From positions 37,774-101,773 of the forward strand of contig CAMVPR010000004.1 in NCBI GenBank assembly GCA_947169385.1: a stretch of 64,000 nt of DNA, read 5' to 3'. The stretch is from an uncultured Lachnospiraceae bacterium (lineage in GTDB: Bacteria > Bacillota > Clostridia > Lachnospirales > Lachnospiraceae). This document shows positions 35,705 to 43,659 of the stretch, in pieces (the first letter of the stretch is position 1; each line of letters begins with the position of its first letter). A program made the translations under genes and the position numbers. The notes under the pieces are model-generated. The model saw only the letters and a program-made list of their open reading frames with translations. It was not told the origin of the DNA and did no database searches.

Positions 35705-37186
35705 TTAGATGTTAAGAATCTTCTTAACCTGTGCACACATGTCCTTAGAATCAACTACTGTATCATGTAAAACAGGTGCCGATCTTATGTCTTCGATTGC
35801 CTGAGGAATTGCAACATTAGACAACTTGTTAAGCTCATCAATAAGCTCGAAATCTGTCTTAGAATCATAAGCAGGATCAATAGCTGTCATTACGCTTCTT
35901 GCGAACTTGTATGGGCTTGCTGTTGAAGCAATAACCGTAGGCTTAGTATCATTGGTATCTTCTACATACTGATTGTAAACATGTGCTGCAACCGCTGTAT
36001 GGGTATCAATGATATAATTGTCTTCCTTGTAGATCTTACTGATAATCTCAGCAGTACCTTCCTCCGTTGTATATCCACCATAGAACTCGTCAAGCTGTGC
36101 CTTCATGTCATCAGTAATCTCATAGACACCCTTCTCACTTAGTGACTTCATAAGCTCAACGTTCTTGTCTGAATCATTGCCTGCAATCTTGTAGATAAGT
36201 CTCTCAAGGTTGCTTGAAATAAGTATATCCATTGAAGGTGATGAAGTTAAGATAAAATCTCTGTTTCTATCGTACTTTCCTGTCTTAAAGAAATCAAAGA
36301 GAACCTTGTTCTCGTTAGATGCACATATAAATCTGTCGATAGGAAGTCCCATACCCTTAGCATAATATGATGCTAAAATGTTACCGAAGTTACCGGTAGG
36401 AACATCAACGTTAATCTTGTCACCTGCTACAATAACGCCGTCCTTGACAAGTCTTGAATATGCATAAACATAATAAACTATCTGTGGAACTAATCTTCCG
36501 ATATTGATTGAGTTAGCTGATGAGAACTGATATCCGTTGTCATCCATAAGTTTAGCAAGCTCTGCATCATTAAACATATTCTTAACGCCGGTCTGAGCAT
36601 CATCAAAGTTACCGGTAATTCCAACAACGTATGTATTGTCACCCTTCTGAGTAACCATCTGCTTCTCCTGAACAGGGCTTACACCATCCTTAGGATAGAA
36701 TACAATAATCTTGGTTCCCTTAACATCAGCAAATCCTGCAAGTGCTGCCTTACCTGTATCTCCTGAAGTAGCTGTAAGAATAACTATCTCATTCTTAACA
36801 TTATTCTTCTTAGCTGAAGTTGTAAGAAGATAAGGAAGAATAGAAAGTGCCATATCTTTAAATGCAATAGTCTTACCGTGGAAAAGCTCAAGGAAATATG
36901 CTCCATCCGCCTTCTTTAGAGGTGCAATCTCAGGTGTATCAAACTTAGAATCATATGCGCTGTCAATACAAAACTTGAGTTCCTCTTCAGTAAAGTCGGT
37001 CAAGAATTCCTTCATTACTGTATAAGCAACCTCGCGGTAGTTCATCTTAGCTAATTCGTCAAATGATACCGAAAGCTTAGGCATGCTCTCAGGTACATAT
37101 AAACCACCGTCCTTGGCAAGTCCCTTAAGAATTGCCTGTGAAGCAGTTACGATTTCGTTGTTATCTCTCGTGCTTTTATAGTTCAT
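35705..37186 (-). CDS. thrC: Threonine synthase
   Basis: 493 residues. It converts O-phospho-homoserine to threonine with pyridoxal phosphate. The N-terminus (ASQAILKGLAKDGGLYVPESMP) is typical of the class with an N-terminal insertion. The PLP lysine is Lys110 in LFHGKTIAFKDMAL. ILTATSGDTGKAALAGF contacts the cofactor phosphate. FSSANSINIGRLVPQIVYYVYA and VPTGNFGNILASYYAKGMGLP are also conserved. No T-box or leader peptide is visible upstream. It is transcribed alone. Confidence 0.95.
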   Translation of the reverse strand: MNYKSTRDNNEIVTASQAILKGLAKDGGLYVPESMPKLSVSFDELAKMNYREVAYTVMKEFLTDFTEEELKFCIDSAYDSKFDTPEIAPLKKADGAYFLELFHGKTIAFKDMALSILPYLLTTSAKKNNVKNEIVILTATSGDTGKAALAGFADVKGTKIIVFYPKDGVSPVQEKQMVTQKGDNTYVVGITGNFDDAQTGVKNMFNDAELAKLMDDNGYQFSSANSINIGRLVPQIVYYVYAYSRLVKDGVIVAGDKINVDVPTGNFGNILASYYAKGMGLPIDRFICASNENKVLFDFFKTGKYDRNRDFILTSSPSMDILISSNLERLIYKIAGNDSDKNVELMKSLSEKGVYEITDDMKAQLDEFYGGYTTEEGTAEIISKIYKEDNYIIDTHTAVAAHVYNQYVEDTNDTKPTVIASTASPYKFARSVMTAIDPAYDSKTDFELIDELNKLSNVAIPQAIEDIRSAPVLHDTVVDSKDMCAQVKKILNI

Positions 37187-37225
37187 ATCATCATCCCTTT
37201 TCTTTATTTAAATAATGCACAATGA

Positions 37226-37254
37226 AGTGTAACATATAATTATAAATAATTCAA
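37226..37254 (-). promoter_or_regulatory. Promoter of thrC
   Basis: TTGAAT (37249-37254) and TACACT (37226-37231), 17-bp spacer, minus strand; leader about 35 bases, too short for a T-box. Confidence 0.7.
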
Positions 37255-37318
37255 GGTACACAAGCGTTTATAATTGTGTTATTCTTAATACATAATTTCA
37301 AATCAAAGGTGGGATTAT

Positions 37319-38107
37319 ATGGAAGCTAAGGGAGTACATAAAGCAACCAAAAAAGACGGTACAGTCTATTATAGAAGTTCTATTACATATAGGGGCAAGC
37401 ACATATCTTTAGGAAGCAAGCCTACTCTTAATCAGGCTGCCAAGCTTTATAAGCAGGCCAATGACATTTTAAATTCCACCAAGAAAGTTGAAGATTATAT
37501 AGGCAAGAAGAATGCGTTATCATTTGACAAGATTGTCGTACTGATTAACTTTAGAGACAGTAGAATATACATCAAGAATCCTATCTTATTGTATAGGAAT
37601 TATTTCTTATACTATCTAGACGAGAACACTCCTCTTATATTCGACACTGATGACTTATTCTATTATTCTGAGCATAAGATTCAGAAGAAAGGCGGATATT
37701 TATTCGTCTCTGATTATGGTATGCAGATTAATATCTTATCAAGATACGGAATTAAGAATTACAGTGTTTTAGGCAAGGACTATGTTCACGCGAATCAGAA
37801 CCCTCTCGATTACACTTATGACAATATAGAAGTTATCAATCCGTATTACGGAGTTTATAAGGTTATGCATAAGAAGAAGCCGGTATATAAAACCCGGCTC
37901 CACCTTAATGGTAATTATTTGGTTGGTTACTATAAGACGGCTGAACTTGCAGCCATTGCTTATAATAAAGCAGTTGATACTGTAATGAAAGCAGGATGTA
38001 TAAAAGAGTTTCAGACCAATTACATTGTTGGAATGTCATCCGCTGAGTATAATGATATATATTCTAAGATTGAACTTCCTGATAAAATCTTAAATTACTC
38101 CCGGTGA
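37319..38107 (+). CDS. AP2-like DNA-binding protein with degenerate HNH core
   Basis: 262 residues, start preceded by AAAGGTGGG. Residues 4-50 (KGVHKATKKDGTVYYRSSITYRGKHISLG) and 176-225 (YYGVYKVMHKKKPVYKTRLHLNGNYLVGYYKTAELAAIAYNKAV) each have the three-strand plus helix pattern of AP2 domains. Between them, residues 128-173 resemble an HNH homing-endonuclease core: VHANQNPLDYTYDNIEVIN aligns with the usual DHINGN-LDNRRENL block. The first metal ligand (Asp or His before His157) is replaced by Val156, so nuclease activity may be lost. No intron or intein is seen beside it. It may be a domesticated homing-endonuclease relative acting as a DNA-binding protein. Confidence 0.75.
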   Translation: MEAKGVHKATKKDGTVYYRSSITYRGKHISLGSKPTLNQAAKLYKQANDILNSTKKVEDYIGKKNALSFDKIVVLINFRDSRIYIKNPILLYRNYFLYYLDENTPLIFDTDDLFYYSEHKIQKKGGYLFVSDYGMQINILSRYGIKNYSVLGKDYVHANQNPLDYTYDNIEVINPYYGVYKVMHKKKPVYKTRLHLNGNYLVGYYKTAELAAIAYNKAVDTVMKAGCIKEFQTNYIVGMSSAEYNDIYSKIELPDKILNYSR

Positions 38108-38164
38108 TTAAGTCAATTACCAGCCCTTACCTTGGGGCTTAGAAGCTAACTCATCTATTACATA

Positions 38165-38635
38165 TCACACTGCTTGATTCTTGAATTTAATGACGCGTTC
38201 CTTACTAACATCCTCGTCATAAGGAATGCAACCGGCGTGTTTAAGAATTAATTGCTTATATTCATCTGCACTTGCATTAACTGTAATTCCAAATCTGTTA
38301 AGCCCATATTCATCAAACGCTTCCATACACACTTGTGAATAATACTTCTTCTTATACTGTGGTATGCCCGAAAAAAGTGACTCAAATGAATTAATATCCC
38401 CATCTAAATTATCAAATACAGCTGAATACACCCAATATACAACTATAATAAGCTTGTAATCGTCAACTATGCTATTATCGTTAGGTATTCTAAAAAGCAA
38501 CTTAATCTTAGATGCAATGTAATGATAATCCTCTAAAGAAAGATTAATATCAGAAATGATATCAGCCTTTCGCAACCTAATAATTATGTCCTTCTGGATA
38601 TCCATAAGACTCATACGACTAATCGCATAGCTCAT
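38165..38635 (-). CDS. Hypothetical protein
   Basis: 156 residues with a strong AAGGAGGG ribosome site and a consensus promoter. It is predicted to be mainly helical (LSLEDYHYIASKIKLLFRI, LIIVVYWVYSAVFDNL) with no signal peptide. The hydrophobic stretch IVVYWVYSAVF is too short and mixed to call a TM with confidence. I do not recognise the family. It stands alone, convergent with the AP2/HNH-like gene. Confidence 0.75.
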   Translation of the reverse strand: MSYAISRMSLMDIQKDIIIRLRKADIISDINLSLEDYHYIASKIKLLFRIPNDNSIVDDYKLIIVVYWVYSAVFDNLDGDINSFESLFSGIPQYKKKYYSQVCMEAFDEYGLNRFGITVNASADEYKQLILKHAGCIPYDEDVSKERVIKFKNQAV

Positions 38636-39011
38636 ACCGATCCCTCCTTTCGTCTAAAATGATATATAAAAAATAGCTAAAAATCTACACTTTTATTATA
38701 CACTATTCCAAAACATTTGTCAAAGTATTTATTTTAACATATTAGATAAACATCAAATATTTATACAAATATTCTTTTTGTGTTAATTGTATATTTTGTT
38801 TCAGCAACGCAAACATTTTATATTTATCTAATATATCTTTCTGCCCGGCAATACGATTCTACACTTGTTTTTTTCTTGTTTTACGCCTGATATTTTGTAA
38901 TAAATATTGCAATTACTACTCAATCCGTTTTCTTCATAGCCCCTTTATTTATAAGGTTTTACGGTTATTTGCACCTAATATTTTTCTTTATATTATCGAT
39001 TCAGTTACACA
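38636..39011. other. AT-rich intergenic region with promoter and long-range inverted repeat
   Basis: No gene is seen. It holds the promoter of the 38165-38635 gene and a perfect 12-bp inverted repeat ATATTAGATAAA / TTTATCTAATAT (38739-38750 and 38823-38834) separated by 72 bases. The remainder is very AT-rich and leads to the rnpB terminator. Confidence 0.65.
38695..38723 (-). promoter_or_regulatory. Consensus sigma-A promoter of the 38165-38635 gene
   Basis: TTGACA (38718-38723) and TATAAT (38695-38700), exact consensus with a 17-bp spacer on the minus strand. Confidence 0.85.
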
Positions 39012-39037
39012 TAAAAAACGGCAGATGATTCTGCCGT
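39012..39037 (-). terminator. Intrinsic terminator of rnpB
   Basis: Perfect 8-bp stem ACGGCAGA / TCTGCCGT (39018-39037) with a 4-nt loop and six T residues after it on the minus strand. Confidence 0.9.
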
Positions 39038-39052
39038 AATTTTACATAAATT

Positions 39053-39391
39053 GGGCCAGCCTATAAGCCGGGTTATGTCGTTGGATGATCATCTATCTAG
39101 GCTAATCGTTACCGATCAGCTCAAGCGACCTACCTGAAAACGCGACGGGCAACCGCATAGTTTTCTTTTTGGTCTTGCTTCGAGTGGGGTTTACATATGC
39201 CTGCTTTGTTACCAAAGCAGCGGTGAGCTCTTACCTCGCCTTTTCACCCTTACCTAATAATAGGCGGTTGTTTTCTGTTGCACTAGCCTGAGGGTTACCC
39301 CTACCGGACGTTATCCGGCACCCTGCCCTGTGAAGCCCGGACTTTCCTCACCTTAAACTAAGAGTTTAAGCCGCAATCATCTGTCTGGCCC
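39053..39391 (-). ncRNA. rnpB: RNase P RNA (type A-like)
   Basis: About 339 nt. It is the catalytic RNA that trims the 5' ends of tRNA precursors. Both ends pair as the P1 helix (GGGCCAG at the 5' end with CTGGCCC at the 3' end). The conserved 3' block ACCCGGCTTATAGGCTGG and the 5' region with GAGGAAAGTCCGGGCTTC, and the ACGGGAACCGCC-like CAGGGCAGGGTGCCGG part, are present. It uses a promoter whose -10 overlaps the stop codon of the nucleoside kinase gene and ends at the hairpin at 39012-39037. Confidence 0.95.
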
Positions 39392-39396
39392 ATAAT

Positions 39397-39402
39397 ATTA
39401 TA
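39397..39402 (-). promoter_or_regulatory. -10 box of rnpB overlapping the upstream stop codon
   Basis: TATAAT on the minus strand, five bases before the RNA's 5' end at 39391 and overlapping the TAA stop (39398-39400) of the nucleoside kinase gene. No good -35 is seen at the expected place, so read-through from the operon may also contribute. Confidence 0.6.
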
Positions 39403-41062
39403 CATTAAAGTAGCTCCCTCCGATAAACTCTCTAATAATTGAATTGTACGGAAGCACATCTGAGCTTACCCCAAGGAAATAGTCAAAGAACTTAAGCAAC
39501 CTTGTTGCCTCCTGGTACTCAGGACAATCCTTAGGTATCGCAAAAAGCAATGGCTCAGCATATATCTTTAACACAGCCTGCTCATAAATCAAAGCTGAAT
39601 TAAACATAGCATCTGCTTCCTCCTGATAAGGGAAGATATTAAGTTCCTCGCCTCGTCTTACAGAAGGCCACATAGCAATCGTATCCTTAGCTGATGTACC
39701 TCTATGCTTAGCATCCCTAACTATCCTTCGAATCAAGCGACCGTCAGTCGTAGGTATCCTGTTGTGCTCATCAATATTGAGCTGAGTCAATGCGCTGATG
39801 TAGATTTTAAACTTCTCATCGTCCTTTAACGCCTGACTCATCACAGGATTAAGTCCATGAATTCCCTCTATAACAAGGACATCATCCTTGCCGAGTTTAA
39901 GGGTATCGCCCTTATATTCTCTCTTACCAATCTTAAAGTTGAAGGTTGGCATCTCAACTTCTTTGCCTTTGACAAGTTCACTCATATTCTGATTGAACAA
40001 GTCGACCGCCATAGCCTCTATACATTCAAAATCATAATTGCCGTCAGCGTCAACCGGAGTCTCCTCTCTATTGACGAAGTAGTTGTCCATCGCAATAGGA
40101 TGTGGATGCAATCCATTAGCTTTAAGCTGTATTGACAACCTGTGGGAAAATGTAGTCTTGCCGGATGAAGACGGTCCCGCAATAAGAACAACCTTCTTCT
40201 CCTCCTCCGCTATTCTTGAAGCTATATTACCTATGTTCTTCTCCATAAGTGCTTCCTGTACCAATATCATATCGGATATTCCACCATTTGATATAAGTTC
40301 ATTTAAGGCACCAACAGTACCAACCTCAAGCATGTCTCCCCATCTCTCAGCCTGCATCAAAACATTGAAAAGCTTAGGTTGTGGGACAAACTCCTTCATG
40401 ATTGAAGGATCCCTCTTGGTTGGAAGAACAAGCATAAATCCATCTTCATAGAGCATAAGGTCAAAATACTTAAGACACTCTGTCGTAGGCACCATATATC
40501 CATAGAAGTAATCTACATAATCCTCCAAGAAATAAATATTGGTACGCGACACACGACGATACTTCAATACCTGTACTTTATCGTACATGTTCTGCTTTTT
40601 GAAAATGTCAACTACATCTGAAGTAGGTAGTGTCTGCTTACTGATTGGCAAATTACCGTCTACAAGTTCCTTCATTCTAGCCTTCAGTCTGTTGATCAAA
40701 TCCTCATCAAGCTTGACTTTATCATTGCCCTTAAGTTCACAGTAAAGCGCCTGGTTAATAGAATAATTGACACTTACGTGCACCGGCTCGATATCCTTGG
40801 TTATATCGTTCATAGCCTTAAGCATAAGGAATAATACGCTTCTCCTGTATGCCTTTCTTCCGATCGGGTCTGCCGTAGTAACCCACTCAATCGTGGTGTC
40901 ACCTGTTGCCTCACCTCTAAGCTCGGTAAGCTTTCCATCTACTCTACATAACACAATATCGTTATCGAAACGACTCTGATATTCTTTAGCAAGACCATGC
41001 AAAGTAGAATATGGTCTGTATTCTCTTGTTATGGTCTCGTCTCCGATTTTAATTCTTATCAT
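39398..41062 (-). CDS. Nucleoside (uridine-type) kinase with N-terminal TGS/ThrRS-like region
   Basis: 554 residues. Residues 1-65 are a TGS-like domain (MIRIKIGDETITREYRP). Residues 70-270 resemble the ThrRS second additional domain, with VHVSVNYSINQALYCEL in place of the usual zinc-site motif. The C-terminal half is a uridine kinase/phosphoribulokinase-type P-loop enzyme: Walker A LIAGPSSSGKTTFSHRL (about 293-308), DNYFVNREETPVD, IEGIHGLNP and DGRLIRRIVRDAKHRG. This fused architecture is common in Firmicutes and Thermotoga and is annotated as nucleoside kinase. It is the last gene of the dgt-dnaG-rpoD-trmK operon (40-bp gap). Confidence 0.92.
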   Translation of the reverse strand: MIRIKIGDETITREYRPYSTLHGLAKEYQSRFDNDIVLCRVDGKLTELRGEATGDTTIEWVTTADPIGRKAYRRSVLFLMLKAMNDITKDIEPVHVSVNYSINQALYCELKGNDKVKLDEDLINRLKARMKELVDGNLPISKQTLPTSDVVDIFKKQNMYDKVQVLKYRRVSRTNIYFLEDYVDYFYGYMVPTTECLKYFDLMLYEDGFMLVLPTKRDPSIMKEFVPQPKLFNVLMQAERWGDMLEVGTVGALNELISNGGISDMILVQEALMEKNIGNIASRIAEEEKKVVLIAGPSSSGKTTFSHRLSIQLKANGLHPHPIAMDNYFVNREETPVDADGNYDFECIEAMAVDLFNQNMSELVKGKEVEMPTFNFKIGKREYKGDTLKLGKDDVLVIEGIHGLNPVMSQALKDDEKFKIYISALTQLNIDEHNRIPTTDGRLIRRIVRDAKHRGTSAKDTIAMWPSVRRGEELNIFPYQEEADAMFNSALIYEQAVLKIYAEPLLFAIPKDCPEYQEATRLLKFFDYFLGVSSDVLPYNSIIREFIGGSYFNV

Positions 41063-41102
41063 ATCTCAACCTCCCATCATAAGTAATATACAGCTGTCAC
41101 AT

Positions 41103-41837
41103 TTATATGTGATAATATCTCTTCAAAAGCTTCATAATCTCATCGACATGCGACTGAAGCTCATTAATAGACTCTCTTGCCTTACTTAATCTTTCGGCAT
41201 CCATATTCTTAGCCGTTGAAATCTTAGAACTGATTCGGTTCCTTGCGCTCATATAAACTACAAGTTGGTCCTTAAGATACTCATAAAGCATCTTATCCCC
41301 CTTATCAAGAAGGTACTTTCCATACTTATATTCATACTCGTACTCATACTTCTCCTCGCCTGGATTCGCTCTAATTATCAGGTAAGGCTTATCTCCGTCA
41401 ATTATCACCTTCTCGGTATCAATCTCATATCCTAAATCATGCAAGGCGTGTCTTACCTTCTCGGACTCGGAATGAGGCGACAGAATGAGCTCCTTACTTC
41501 CACGAAATCCTTCGTTAGCATTTGTCAAAATCTTAGCGATTAAGTCTCCTCCCATACCGGCGATAATAACAGTGTCAACCTCATCAGGCTCAACAACACT
41601 TAATCCATCACCCAGTCTAAGCTCTATCTTGTCGGACAGATTAACTTCCGCTACATTCAATGTAGCAATGTCAAGCGGACCCTGATTAACATCAACCGCT
41701 ATAGCACTAGGGCAAATGCCATCTCTAACCAGCGCTATCGGCACAAATCCATGATCGGTTCCGACATCACATACCCTGTTGCCTGAGCTAACAAGTCCGA
41801 TTATTTCTTTCATTCTCAAAGATAATCTCATAGGCAT
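41103..41837 (-). CDS. trmK: tRNA (adenine-22-N1)-methyltransferase TrmK
   Basis: 244 residues. It methylates A22 of certain tRNAs using SAM. LSLRMKEIIGLVSSGNRVCDVGTDHGFVPIAL is the family N-terminus with the SAM-binding DVGTDHG. AVDVNQGPLDIA and TVIIAGMGGDLI follow. The C-terminal part is a helical coiled coil. An in-frame ATG at 41831 is an alternative start. It lies 9 bp after rpoD, the usual neighbour in Firmicutes. Confidence 0.93.
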   Translation of the reverse strand: MPMRLSLRMKEIIGLVSSGNRVCDVGTDHGFVPIALVRDGICPSAIAVDVNQGPLDIATLNVAEVNLSDKIELRLGDGLSVVEPDEVDTVIIAGMGGDLIAKILTNANEGFRGSKELILSPHSESEKVRHALHDLGYEIDTEKVIIDGDKPYLIIRANPGEEKYEYEYEYKYGKYLLDKGDKMLYEYLKDQLVVYMSARNRISSKISTAKNMDAERLSKARESINELQSHVDEIMKLLKRYYHI

Positions 41838-41846
41838 TCACTTCTC

Positions 41847-43628
41847 TTAATCCAAAAAATCTCTAAGCTTGCATCTTCTGCTAGGATGCTTTAACTTTCT
41901 TAACGCCTTAGCCTCAATCTGTCTGATACGCTCACGAGTAACGTTAAACTCTTTACCGACTTCCTCCAGCGTTCTTCCTCTTCCGTCATCAAGACCGAAT
42001 CTAAGTCTTAACACCTTCTGCTCTCTCTCTGTAAGAGTCTGAAGAACCTCTTGTAACTGCTCTTTGAGCAATGTGTAAGCAGCCTCCTCAGCAGGAACAG
42101 GAACATTATCATCCTTGATGAAATCTCCCAAATGGCTGTCTTCCTCCTCACCGATTGGAGTCTCTAGCGATACAGGCTCCTGAGAAATCTTAAGAATCTC
42201 TCTTACTCTCTCTACAGGAATCTTCATCTCTGCTGCAATCTCATCAGGTGTTGCCTCACGGCCAAGCTCCTGCAAGAGCTGTCTTGAAACTCTGATAAGC
42301 TTATTGATAGTCTCAACCATATGAACCGGAATTCTGATGGTTCTGGCCTGATCTGCTATAGCTCTCGTAATCGCCTGTCTAATCCACCATGTTGCGTAGG
42401 TTGAGAACTTATATCCCTTCTCATAATCGAACTTCTCTACAGCCTTCATAAGACCAAGATTACCCTCCTGAATGAGATCTAGGAACAACATTCCTCTACC
42501 TACATATCTCTTGGCAATACTTACAACAAGCCTTAAGTTAGCCTCAGCAAGAGCATCTTTAGCTCTCTGGCCGTCCTCTATTATAGCCTTATCCTGCTTC
42601 TCAACAGGCTTCTCTTCTTCTTCTCTTGCTTTAACCATACGCTTAGCAAGATCAATCTCCTGATCGGCAGTAAGAAGTGGAACTCTACCTATCTCCTTAA
42701 GATACATTCTAACAGGATCTTCGATACTTACCCCTTCAGGAACATTAAGATCAATCTGCTCTACCTCTGTATCTTCGTCCCCACTAATTAAGATATCGTC
42801 TTCCTTGTCGATAACAGTAATATTCTCCTGCTCAAATCTGCTGAAAAGCTCAAGCTGCATAGAGCTTGTATACACGATGCCCTTAAGTCCGTCATTGACA
42901 AACTTACGATCAACATCTCCGCCTTTCTTCTTGGCTTTCTCAACCAAAGTATCAAGTCTTGATAAGAACTTGACCTGATTCTCTTCAGTATTACCGCTCT
43001 TATCTACCTTCTCATCGATAGGAGCGTCGTACTCGAATTTAGACTTGAATAACTCTTCGTCCTTCTTTAAATCTTCCTCTTCAATGAGCTGATCCTCTAA
43101 GCCAGCATCTTCATTAACACCATCATCATAATCATCAACAATGTATGCCTCTTCACGCCTCTTAGCCATCATCTCTTTGGCAGCAGCTCTTCTGTTCTTA
43201 ATTGCCTTAGAAGCTGACTCTTCCTTCTTAGGAGCAGCTTTCTTGGTCTCCTTGACCTCCTCCTCAGCCTTCTTAGCAGTTGTCTTCTTCGCAGTAGACT
43301 TCTTAGCAGTTGATGCCTTAGACGCAGTAGACTTCTTAGCGGTTGAAGACTTGGTCTCTTCTGTCTTCTTAGCTGTCGCTGCCTTGGTAGACTTGCTCTC
43401 ACTCTTAGTCGCAGTCGTCTTCTTAGCGGTTTCGGTAGACTTCTTGGTTGTCGACTTCTTGGTAGTCTTAGTATCCTCCTTGTCCGCAGACGAAGCCTTG
43501 CTCTTAGAAGCACTAGCCTTGGTAGACTTAGTTGCAGTCTTAGACGCACTTGCCTTGGTAGTAGTCTTCTTCGAACTGCTCTTAGCTGTAGTTGTCTTCT
43601 TGGTTTCTGTTTCTTTCTTAGCTGCCAT
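41847..43628 (-). CDS. rpoD: Primary sigma factor RpoD with long Lys/Thr/Ser/Ala-rich N-terminal tail
   Basis: 593 residues. Residues 150-593 are a canonical primary sigma factor: region 1.1-like part ([26 protein letters not shown]), region 1.2 ([28 protein letters not shown]), region 2 ([46 protein letters not shown]), region 3 and region 4 ([48 protein letters not shown]). Residues 1-140 are almost wholly Lys, Thr, Ser, Ala and Glu in short repeats (TAKKS, KKTT), like a histone-H1 tail. The tail is in frame and preceded by an AAGGAGGA ribosome site. It accounts for the length excess over typical clostridial RpoD. Confidence 0.96.
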   Translation of the reverse strand: MAAKKETETKKTTTAKSSSKKTTTKASASKTATKSTKASASKSKASSADKEDTKTTKKSTTKKSTETAKKTTATKSESKSTKAATAKKTEETKSSTAKKSTASKASTAKKSTAKKTTAKKAEEEVKETKKAAPKKEESASKAIKNRRAAAKEMMAKRREEAYIVDDYDDGVNEDAGLEDQLIEEEDLKKDEELFKSKFEYDAPIDEKVDKSGNTEENQVKFLSRLDTLVEKAKKKGGDVDRKFVNDGLKGIVYTSSMQLELFSRFEQENITVIDKEDDILISGDEDTEVEQIDLNVPEGVSIEDPVRMYLKEIGRVPLLTADQEIDLAKRMVKAREEEEKPVEKQDKAIIEDGQRAKDALAEANLRLVVSIAKRYVGRGMLFLDLIQEGNLGLMKAVEKFDYEKGYKFSTYATWWIRQAITRAIADQARTIRIPVHMVETINKLIRVSRQLLQELGREATPDEIAAEMKIPVERVREILKISQEPVSLETPIGEEEDSHLGDFIKDDNVPVPAEEAAYTLLKEQLQEVLQTLTEREQKVLRLRFGLDDGRGRTLEEVGKEFNVTRERIRQIEAKALRKLKHPSRRCKLRDFLD

Positions 43629-43659
43629 AATAATATATCCTCCTTAAGGTTAAATACGT

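Noticed and set aside
37187..37318. T-box or threonine attenuator before thrC
   Set aside because: The leader is only about 35 bases and holds no T-box sequence, no run of Thr codons and no terminator.
38739..38834. Terminal inverted repeats of a small transposable element
   Set aside because: No target-site duplication flanks the 12-bp arms and no second copy occurs in the window.
43141..43647. 168-codon plus-strand open frame opposite the start of rpoD
   Set aside because: It is the complement of the Lys/Thr/Ser/Ala repeat region; its composition (Val, Leu, Ala, Phe) is a by-product and no ribosome site precedes it.
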